64,000 bases of DNA from Dimorphilus gyrociliatus. Lineage: Eukaryota; Annelida; Polychaeta; Dinophilidae. The stretch covers positions 1,178,001 through 1,242,000 of the forward strand of contig CAJFCJ010000011.1 of assembly GCA_904063045.1 (NCBI GenBank), written 5' to 3'. The translations under genes and the position numbers were made by a program. Positions 51,701-61,673 of this stretch are shown here, in pieces. The notes beneath the pieces are model-generated. The model was not told the origin of the DNA, searched no databases, and worked only from the letters and a program-made list of their open reading frames with translations. Each line of letters starts with the position of its first letter. The stretch's first letter is position 1.

Positions 51701-52180
51701 GCGAGTTTTAGATAATAATCCTGTTGATTAACAAATCTTCTAATAATCTTTCACACAAAGTACTATAAGTCACTTTAATCAACAGCAACTTCTTTACAAT
51801 AATCTTTATTTAAAATAAAAGAAGGACTATTCTTTAAAACATCAAATTTCCTCGCTATTGTTAATCAATAATACCACCTTCACTTAATAAATAAACTTTA
51901 AAAATAAAATCTGATTGAACATGTGTTTCATTCAGCTTACTGTCAGAAAATCAACTACAAATAAACATGCAGTGTATCATCAATTTACAAATCGATATAA
52001 TAGTATTAAATCTATTAGGGAGAACGTTAAAAAACGTATATTTAATTAAACAAATGTCTAATATTAAAAACCAACTTATCCAAAACAATAAAAGTTAAAT
52101 TCTAAAATCAGCTAACTGCTTCAACTGCAATTTTTTAAATTATTTGATCAGGTGCTTGTTTAAAAATTTCAATTAAAAAC
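45788..52180. other. Gene-poor region, 6.4 kb
   Basis: No supported exon chain on either strand. AT-rich, with poly-A/T tracts, a short CT repeat near 47270 and the palindromic cluster at 49211-49315. Promoters of the GPCR (left end) and of metalloprotease copy 2 (right end) lie inside. Confidence 0.5.
49211..49315. repeat. Palindromic ACTGTATAC cluster
   Basis: Several ACTGTATA/TATACAGT units within 105 bases. ATATTGTATAC (49242-49252) and GTATACAATAT (49264-49274) are a perfect 11-bp inverted repeat around an 11-base loop that itself contains the motif. Confidence 0.7.
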
Positions 52181-52184
52181 TTTC

Positions 52185-52194
52185 GTATAAAAGG
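52185..52194 (+). promoter_or_regulatory. TATA box of metalloprotease copy 2
   Basis: GTATAAAAGG lies about 50 bases before the start codon, matching the place of the TATA box in copy 1 although the surrounding sequence differs. Confidence 0.65.
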
Positions 52195-52242
52195 CCAAAA
52201 ATATTTTAGAGAGACAGAAGCAATCTTCTTCTCCAATTTAAA

Positions 52243-54548
52243 ATGAAGTGTTTTATTTCATTGTTGTTTATTGGCTTTATTGCTGCAGTTCCAATTCGTT
52301 TGTATCACTCTATCATTAAGTTTCGCACTTAAAACTTGAACACTCATATTGAAATTGAGTTTACTTTTGTATTTCAGAGGAAAGAACTGTTAAATTGGAA
52401 AATTTCAGAAGGGTTCGTCGATCTGTTGGCGAAGAACATGAGATTCATGTAAATGTTCCTCTTGAAAAGAATACACTCCAACTTAGACTAAAGAGAAATA
52501 CCAACATTAATCCCAACATGAAAATCTCCTTTGCCGGCGGCGAAGATGCTCAGGGATATTTGGAAGGTGTTCAAGCCTATCAAGATTTAAACACTGGTGC
52601 TGCTGTTATGGTAACTGAAAAAGTAGAAAACGGAAGAGTTAGAAGATTTATCGAAGGAAAATTTGAAAATGAAGGTTTGGAAGTCTCTATTGCTCCAAAA
52701 CAAAATGGCGGAGAGGATGAGCACGTTGTTGGTGTTCCCGGTCCACAAGCTCAAGCGTTCGACGCCCAAACCGAAATGGTCACCATTGATGATTTGGAAA
52801 GTAGAGTTAAAAGATCAATCTCCAAACCTCATTATCATATAGAATCTGCCGTTTTCGTTGACTATACAGTCTGGAACTATTTCCTCCAGTCTTCCGTAAC
52901 AAATGGACAAGATGATACTGTTAAAAACATTAGATACTACTACAGTCAAATCATGAACGGAATTGACATGGTCTACAGAAGAATCAACGATCCAAGATTC
53001 ATGATGTCGTTGTTTGTGAAAAAGTTCATCATCTTCAGAAACAGAGGCGAATGTCCCTTTACTGATGGACCAGCTCCACTGAATATGCCTGATCACGAAG
53101 GAAGACAAGTTATTAATGCAACAACGTCACTTTCCGAAATCTCTAAATGGATGGACAATACCGAAAACACTGGTGGCGAAGATTGGATGTCTTGGGATCA
53201 TACTTTTGTATGGACAAAGAAGGATATCTACGGTGCCGGATACAGCACAATTGGATTCGCTCCAGTTGGAGGTGTATGCTCAAGAAGAGGTATCTCCATC
53301 AACGAAGATCTTGGTTTAGACTCGTGGAAGACTGCCGCTCATGAATTGGGACATAATCTTGGCTCTCCCCACGATGGCTCTGGCCCAAACACAGCCTGCG
53401 CAGCCAGTGTTCAGAATGTCATGACTCCAACACTTACTTATTACACAGTCAGTCAACTAAAGAATGCCTTTGTTCTTAGTCAATGTTCCATCAACTCAAT
53501 CTATAACACAATCACCGGAAATTCGCAAAATGGCTTCCCGAGAGTGTGTCTGATGAACAAGGTTTGCGGACACGGCGCATTTAACAGCGATGACATTCTG
53601 AAAGATTCAGCTTATGCTGGCGAAAAGTACTCTTTGACTGAGCAATGCAAATTGAGATTTGGAAATGACGCCGTTGCCAATGATCGCGGATGTTCGGCTT
53701 CTGAAAAGGACGACGTTTGTCACCGTTTAGTTTGTCGTGTGGGAAACTTTTGTAAATACGAAGAGCCCGGCGCAGAAGACGGAAGTTCATGTGGTAGTGG
53801 AAAAGTTTGCTTAAAAGCTCGATGCGTTGCGGAAAGTCAATTGGCTCATTACAAAAGAGAGTCTCACAATACTGAATGCACATCCGGTTCTGTTCTGGAT
53901 AGATCAGTTGGATCGAACTGTAACGATAGCCCGGTGAATGTTCCAGTCAACTATGGAAGTTATGTTAGAACTTTTACATCATGCGGAGAACTTGCTGGAG
54001 AAATGCCTCATGTTTGTTTTGGAAATTTCTTTTCAACTTGTTGCCGATCTTGTAGTATGAAAGGTTTGAAAGCTTCAAACAATAACATCGCCGAATCTTC
54101 TTCTCCATGTGAGCCAAATCCATGCAAGAACGGAGGTGTATGTCGCCAGTACGGAAATTCAGAATATGCTTGCGAATGTGTTGTAGGATTTGAAGGGAGA
54201 AATTGCAATGGCGACGAAGGACCAGCATCAACAACAGCTGCAACCACTACAGCAACGACAACAACTACTACTACAACTGTAGCTCCAACAACAACAACTA
54301 GAACTACCACAACTACTACCACTACTGCAGCTCCAACAACAACAACAAGAGCTACAACAACTGCTGCAACAACAACTACAAGCGGAGGATCATCTTCATG
54401 TACAGATACAAATCGATATTTCTATTTAAGAAACAAAAATGGTCAAGTATTTGCTTTGGTGAATTGTGCTGGAGGCGCAAAATATTATGGGGCTAATTTC
54501 TGTAATGCAGTACGAAATGTTTGTTGTTTATCTTGTCGAGGAATTTAA
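52243..54548 (+). CDS. Secreted ADAMTS-like zinc metalloprotease, copy 2
   Basis: Two exons (52243-52297 and 52378-54548), 741 aa. Exon 1 encodes MKCFISLLFIGFIAAV, a signal peptide that differs from copy 1 in its first half. From there on the protein is identical in all 717 residues of the main open frame. Domain order is the same: prodomain with RVKR, M12B catalytic domain with HELGHNLGSPHDG (about 340-352), ADAMTS-type Cys-rich module, Cys module, EGF, Thr-rich linker and a second Cys module. The 80-base intron is identical to that of copy 1, while the 5' and 3' flanks are not alignable by eye. Both copies look intact and functional. Promoter divergence could allow different expression of one protein. 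Confidence 0.92.
52270..54544 (+). repeat. Inverted repeat arm 2, 2275 bp, metalloprotease body
   Basis: Reverse complement of 10284-12558, separated from it by about 39.7 kb. See arm 1 for the three differences found. Confidence 0.9.
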
Positions 54549-54595
54549 ATTGAAATTGATTTCACCTTTTAATATTACCTTGATGATGCTTTAAA

Positions 54596-54601
54596 AATAA
54601 A
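54596..54601 (+). terminator. Polyadenylation signal of metalloprotease copy 2
   Basis: AATAAA, 47 bases after the stop codon. Confidence 0.6.
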
Positions 54602-55075
54602 TTGGTGATGTTTGATGTGCTTTCACAGCATTAAACTGTAGTTTATTTATATTTTAATTATATAATTTATTATTTCTGTAGTTATTTCAAAATTCATCAA
54701 TGAATTGACATTGTAATGGTGATTATCTTCTTTGAAGAAGTTGAATAAACAAAGATGATTCATACAAGTAGAATAGGAATTTATTTCGGTAAATTGGTAT
54801 AAAATTAACATTCATAAACAACAATTTTTCTACTAATATTTTCAGAAAGGGATTTTTTATGTAGCCTATATAAGTTTAGGATAAAAGCTATTTCATATAT
54901 TTAAGCAAGTTTCAAGGAATGCTATTGAATGGCTGTTGCAATTGAATAAATATTTTAATCATTATTAGTTTTTAGTAGCATTTATATACTGTATGTATTG
55001 CAAATATTATTATTGATTATATTTGCTATATCTACACTTGTTAGTTATTTTATGCTTAATTGAGAAGAAATTAAC
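54602..55075. other. Convergent spacer without gene signal
   Basis: About 470 AT-rich bases between two genes that run toward each other. It contains a TATACTGTATG unit near 54985 and no coding exon. Confidence 0.4.
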
Positions 55076-55875
55076 TTATTGTATATATTTAAATATAATT
55101 ATTGAAAATACGAAAAGTGATGTATTAATAACATTGGTTTCGGAGTCACTACCGGGCATTCCTTTGGCTTGTACCTTAATTTTTGAAATACAAGAGCTCT
55201 TGGTTTGCCCTCCATTGCCTGGGCCTGTGATTTCATTATAATTGTTATAATTTTTTTATTATGACTAAAACAGTATTAAATATATAATACTCACATCTAC
55301 TAATAGTAGACCAAGAGTTGGAGACTTTAATATAGTTCTCTATTGAATTACAATGCTTGAGAGAGTTTTGTTTGCAGTACCATAGAGGACATTCTGATGA
55401 ATACGGCATACCGTTACAATTTCTTAAGTGACATTGGCAATCTGTTATACATATATAGATATATCTATAAACTGTATTTATACGATACTAGCTAAGAAAT
55501 TGACAACCTTCTTTGCAAAAGTTGATGAAAAATGTCTTTAAATCTTCAAAATCTTCTAATTCGCAGCTATGCTTAATTATCGTTAAACATTTCAATTGCT
55601 TTGTATAGGCTTGACATAATTTGTCTGCGTTAAAACCGTTGATCTTTATCGGGCGTACATCTCTAGATAAATTATCATTGCAGAGTGCTTTCTGATAATT
55701 GCAATCCCTTTTAGATCTGCTTAATAGGTTTAATCGTTTAGAGGAAACCATCGTAAACAAACAGTTAAACGTGTAAATAAACACAACTGGAAATAGTAAA
55801 ATATAAATTATAATTATTGTTACTACTGCAAAAGATAAACTTACTTAAAAACAGCAAATGAGAAAATTTGATCAT
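55076..55875 (-). CDS. Small Cys-rich secreted protein, possibly GPI-anchored
   Basis: Four exons: 55845-55875, 55508-55786, 55295-55441 and 55076-55224, giving 201 aa. The hydrophobic leader MIKFSHLLFLIVFIYTF is split by the first intron. A basic LLSRSKR site follows, a possible propeptide cleavage point. The core has many Cys in spaced pairs (DCNYQKALC, LKCL, FCKEG, CQCHLRNC). A Gly/Lys linker leads to a hydrophobic C-terminus, SLFVFSIIIF, consistent with a GPI-anchor signal. I recognise no named domain. The donor GTTGTC at 55507 is weak, but the phases agree across all four exons. It is convergent with metalloprotease copy 2. Confidence 0.6.
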
Positions 55876-56379
55876 ATTTTTAAAATTGTTGTGGAAGGTT
55901 TAGCTTTGTAGAAGTGAATAAGGATTAGATATTTTTATTTTTATTAATATACTTTTAGTGATTGGCCTATAATCTTTCTATAGGTTAACTAGATTCGATT
56001 GTTTTCCATTCATATATATGGACAGAGAGAAAATAGGTTGTTCATTCAATACAGAGATTTAAATAAATGGGCTAACAATCAATTTCGAAATATAGCCAGA
56101 AGGATTAATTTCATTGTTTGAGAACGAAAGTAGAAAAAAAATTTCCATTCAGAGTTGCTTCACTTTCTAAGAGAGTAAAACAAAAGATAGACAACATAGC
56201 TTATTGTTCTTTTACTAGATTAATATTGTATTTAGTAGGAATTTAATTATGATAATCTTAACACTAACATAAACTGAAATCAAATTCTTGAACAAGTGCA
56301 TAATAAGCAAATAACGGAGTGCAATACATAGATTTAATCTCTTTTTGTCAATCACTTATATCAACTTGCATACACTACA

Positions 56380-56410
<31 letters not shown>

Positions 56411-56599
56411 CGAAGAATGGACTATCTACATAGATTATGATATTCAGTTAAAGGTATGGTATTATTGTAAATTTATCTTAAAATTCAAACTTGTTTATGT
56501 AATTTTATACTAATAGAGAAATCTCTTACAAGTGTAATTCACTCTTTGCATGTCCTTTTGTAATTTTCTTCATTTATGAATAATTTCCATACTATTTAA
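55876..56599. other. Divergent spacer
   Basis: About 720 bases between the start codons of two divergent genes, with a (TA)n run at about 56381-56405. A short open frame at 56319 runs through this repeat and is not credible. Confidence 0.4.
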
Positions 56600-59500
56600 A
56601 TGATTTTGATATATTTACAAATTTCTACTTACTTTCTCTTATTAAATATTATCAATTGTCAACATTACAAGCCATTTTGTCCAAGATTCAATAAGGCTAT
56701 ATCACTTAATGAAACTATTGTTAACTTTTCAAAGATATTAAGAGAAGATGAATATTCTGAATTTGGAATTGCTCAAATATCATATCAGTCTAATAATTTT
56801 CTTGTCTCAAAACATTTAAAGCAGATGCGTTTAAACTTTTCATTATATTTCTGTAATTCTTTAGGATATGATAATATGCATGCGGAATATTTTACATGTC
56901 CACGTATTCGCTGTAAGTAGAATACATTTCTTTATAAAAAAAAATCAATTTTGAACACTGAATAAAACAAATAAAAACAGATAAATTTCGATATTCAATA
57001 CATTGCGATAAAAATCACAAGGATATATCAAAATGTACTATGTTTGTATACTTTAAATAATCTAATAGAAACAAACAATTTCTATTTATAGTTAATTAAT
57101 ATACAGAAAATCGGAAATATGTAGAAATTCTTATATCTTTTTTGATACTCTATGCATTAAATGTTTTAAAAAATCAAGGCATTGTAAAGAAAGTTAAGAA
57201 TCTCTTAAATTTTGAATATATTAATAATTTATTCAGATTTTTTTACATCCAAATTAATGAATTACACTGTTTATTCAAGATATCAGAATAGAAATTATCT
57301 TTATTGTAAAGCTAATAATGAATTAAAAACCGATATTTGTTCAAAAATTCTTCATTTGAATAGCTTAAATATTAGAGGAATAACTAATAAAATGTGGTTT
57401 ACCAAATCTAATAATTCTTTTATATTCAATTATAATGATAATCAATTATGCTTATTAATCATATGCGATAATATACTTGATTTAACAAGGGAAATTTTTG
57501 ATAGTGAAATTTATCTTTATGGGAGTAAATCGATGAGTGGTTTTAGTTTTCAGAGACTTATCCTCATTCTAGGACATTATGGACCGTTACCTATAAAATT
57601 CGACAATGATATGGATTTTAGAAGAGCTGGAAATTTATTATGTTTAAAAAAAAATGTAAATTCCGCTGCTCTTGATTATCAAATATTTTGTGGAAGTCCA
57701 CCGTTTAGAAGTCTACAATATAAAGATGATTTAAATATTAAATTTCATTGTTCAATTATGGCGGAAACTACAAAAGACTGTGAATTAAGATATATAAAAT
57801 CAAATGAAAGAGTTAGAATAGTTTGTTCGAATCGTTGCGAAAATTTACGAACAAATGTTAAAGGTATTTTTTGATTTATTCGTAATTTTTACTAAGATTC
57901 AATTGTTTTTTAAAGATTTCCAATTGAGAATTTATCGGGATACTAGAGATTTTCTTTTCAATAATTCAAAAAATAAGCCTACACTATTTTTTGGTGACCT
58001 TCATGTTTCAATTAAAAATCGATGGTTTAAAGTTGTTTATGATATGTTTGATAACAGATTGAATAAAGTATTTATTAAAATTCTTGATAGATAACTTTTT
58101 AAAACCTAACCAACCTCTTTTTTCTTTTACATTTTCAATGAAGATAATATGTAATCATTTCAAATACACTCATAGTTCTATATTAATTTACAAAATAAAA
58201 TTAACAAGCTATATATACGATTCACAATTTGTTTTTTATTTGTATTGTGAAAAGAATGTGACTTCAATTGAGAGTTGTTCTTTGAAAGTGAAAAAAATGA
58301 TATATTCTAAGAATAGTATTGCTATTTTTTGCGAAAATTTACCTGCAGAAGGTACGAATTATTAATGTTTTTAATATTCTACATCCGGTTCTCTCTTTCG
58401 AGCTTATAGAACCATCTATCAACTGTCCTGACGAAAAGATGACGAACGCTTTTGGCAGTTGTTATTTAGTATTAAAGCATTCTGTAAAGAAATCATACGA
58501 ATATCTAAAAGAGGATTGCGCTATAAGAAACATGACCTTAGTGGGAATTTCTTCAATATTCGAAGCTCAAATATTATTTGGAGCTATTTTACATAATTTG
58601 AAAACTTTTCAAATGATTACTAATAATAAAGGTTATATTTTAATAACAAACAATTCAATAATAATTGAATTTTTATTAATTAACTTAGAATTGAATAGAG
58701 AAATTTTTCGTATTCCTGTTGGTGAGATATTGAAACATTTTATAGATTAATACTATATTTCGTGTTATTTACTATCTAAATTAATTACAAATTGATTAGG
58801 TGTTGAAGGTAGACAATCAAAATTTAATAAAGAAATTATGACAACAACAGATGGTGTTCCTTTAACAATAACTGGAACTTTCTATTTTAATTCATTGTTA
58901 GATTTGTCTTGTATTTTAATGATAAAATGATTATTTTCCATTATTACCATTTTATTAGATTTGACGAAAAAAAACCTTGTTTAGAGCACGATTATATTAA
59001 ACAAATATCAAATTGGCAACCAAATAGTAAATGTGTAGGATTCTCTCCAAATGGTTTAGTTCGTGTATCGTGTAATTATAATCTATATAGAATTTCAATA
59101 TGTGAAAAACGAATAGGTAATTTTAATTGTTTTATATATAAACCATTTAACATTTCTATTGAATAATTTAGGCATGAAAATTGATTTTATTCAAGTAAAA
59201 AATTCATTAGGAAATCTTCAAAGACAATTTCAATGTTCATCAAATCTATTTAAATGTGAAATAGAGAATTTCTGTATTAATATCTTTTACGTTTGCGATG
59301 GCATTGATGATTGTCTTAATGGGAATGACGAATTGAATTGTACTAATAAAGCATATAGATTCTTATGTAATAGTGGAGAATTTATAAATGTAAAATTAGT
59401 TTGCGATTTTCTATTCGATTGTCAAGACGGAAGTGACGAAATAGATTGTGGTTCGTTTTAAATATTTGTGTTTATCTATTCTTTATATTTAATTAATGTT

Positions 59501-61525
59501 AATATATTCTCAATAAGGTCGACATTGTACAGATGAAAGAGAGTATAGATTATTGTTTTAATGAAAGATTATAACGGCTAAATACTCAAATACTCTTTCC
59601 AGACATAAATGTACAAATGGACAATGTATTAATGAAAGCCAAGTATGCGATAACGAAAGAAATTGTATTGATTTTTCCGATGAGGAATGTTATCCACGTA
59701 ATTTTTAATACTTCTTTACTAAAATCTCTATTAAACAACTATTAAATTCTATACTTGTTAGCTTGTAAAGAGAAACAATATTTATGCGATGCTAAATGCG
59801 AATCTCTAATAAATTTATGCGATTTAAACGTCAATTGTAGAACTTCCCAAACGATGGACGAATCATTTGGTGTTTGTACATCATTACATCATAAAAATTA
59901 CTATTTAAAGAAATCAAAGTGTTTAAATAATCTATTAATCGCTAATCTAAACTATAGGAGAGCTTTCTTAAATATGTTAATCTCTAATAATAAATGTACT
60001 ATTAATTATGACACAACTGGAAATCTATTAAATAAAGCAAATTTTCCTTTTAATGATCTGAAAAATTGTATTAAAATTGTATGCAAGAAATATGAATATA
60101 AATGTTTTAACGTTGGTTATTGTATTACCATTGATTTAATATGCGATGGAATATCTCATTGCATATTTGGAGATGATGAAGAAAATTGCGGTATGATCTA
60201 TATGTCCTTGTTTCCTTAATTAAAAAAAAAATGACTAATTTAATATATATTAAATTAAACATAGCAAATTTTCAACCTATTGGTGTTTTTAAATGTAGAA
60301 GAACCTGGAATTTTTTGCAGTTTGATAAATTATGCGATAGTAATATTGATTGTTTATACGGAGATGATGAATTATACTGCAATATTAGTAATGAGTGTTT
60401 TACTAATTGCAAATGTAGAAATTATTTTGAGATGATATGCATTCTTTCACCAAATATGAGTAGTATAGTATTACCTGATACAGTAAAGATATTTACTATG
60501 CATAATGCTGTTAATTCATTACGTCTATTCCTACAAATTCTACCAAATATCGTATATTTAGACTGTTCTAAAGGATTTTTAACGTATTTTCCATATTTAA
60601 ATCATTACAATTTAGTTTATTTAAGTCTCGAAGATAACAATATTCAAACATTGTCAGTAGAGAAGAGAAATTGTCTAATGAAGAAAATACAACATCTAAA
60701 TCTTAAAGATAATCCATTAGATAATATTGAAAGGGAATTTTTTAAATGCTTTAAAACTCTATTAAATCTTGATCTATCTAACGCAAAACTAAATGCAATT
60801 GCTAAAGATACTTTTATTGGATTAGAGAATTTAAAGAGAATAGTAATATTGAATAGTAGAATATCAAGTATTGATGATAATGCATTTCTTCCATTTCAAA
60901 ATCTTAATACTCTACATTTAAATGGAACTATATTTTTAAGTAAATTGCCAATTTCAATGGCTAATTACTTGCCAAAATTGAAATATTTCTATAGTAATTT
61001 CTTTCTATTGTGTTGTATGACAAAGAAAATTTCCAAAACATTAATTCAATGTTCACCGTCGACTTCTCTTATTAAATCATGTTCCCATTTGTTAGGATTT
61101 TTAATCTTAAAGATAGTTATATGGTTTATAGCTTTATCTTGTCTATTTGGTAATTTGATTGCATTATATTTAAAAGTTGCTTATTTCAAAAAATCCATTC
61201 ATATTTGTTTTATTGGATTAACAATTTCCGATTCAATTACTGGACTTTATCTACTCGTATTAGGTTCAGTTGATAGATATTTCGGTTCGGAATATACTAA
61301 AAACGATATGTTATGGAGAAATAGTACTTTATGTAAAATATCTGGTGTTTTCTTAAATACAGCTCTATTAGCTTCAAATTTATTTATGGTAGTTATAACT
61401 ATGGATAGGTTAATTATTATAAAATATCCATTTAAAAGATATTACTTAAGCACTATAAATTCCATTTTAATTACATTCTTCGTTTTTGCTCTTTCAATAA
61501 TATTATCAATAATTCCATTAATAAT
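56600..61525 (+). CDS. Lectin / LDLa / LRR receptor with GPCR-like membrane part (GRL101-type), truncated
   Basis: Multi-exon gene; not every join is resolved. Exon 1 (56600-56912) gives a signal peptide and a Cys-containing domain. A large exon at about 57234-57863 carries a Cys-rich ectodomain. A C-type-lectin-like segment lies at about 58400-59115 (starts [17 protein letters not shown], ends RISICEK). Five LDLa modules follow at about 59220-59340, 59360-59450, 59523-59694, 60075-60190 and 60280-60385, with DxSDE or DxDDE calcium-binding ends such as DGSDEIDC and DFSDEEC. LRRs run from about 60440 to 60990. The membrane part has TM1 with [14 protein letters not shown]2 with [15 protein letters not shown]3 with the DRY-like [11 protein letters not shown], and TM4. 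The frame reaches a good donor (GTAAGT at 61526), and no TM5-7 follows. The order resembles the snail receptor GRL101 and relaxin-receptor-like LGRs. Ligand unknown. Confidence 0.6.
59220..60385 (+). other. Block of five LDL-receptor class A modules
   Basis: Within the receptor gene. Each module shows the spaced Cys pattern with a CDGIDDC-like centre and an acidic end. One module is split by a very short exon at 59523-59545 followed by the exon at about 59603. Confidence 0.7.
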
Positions 61526-61673
61526 AACATCTGTAAGTTTTGATATTTTTCAATCTTTCAATACTTTTATCTTTTATTATTAATTTTTTTTAAAATTTAT
61601 AATAATCCTTATTAAATTAACTAAAATTTGCTTTGTTTATTGTTCTTTAAATGAGAATTCTGTCTTTAGTAGT

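Noticed and set aside
56319-56513. Open frame with an Ile/Tyr run
   Set aside because: It runs through a (TA)n repeat.
57000-57060. Possible extra receptor exon containing [14 protein letters not shown]
   Set aside because: The frame suits the gene and the Cys pattern is suggestive, but it stops soon and the next exon also accepts the phase of exon 1, so I left it out of the model.
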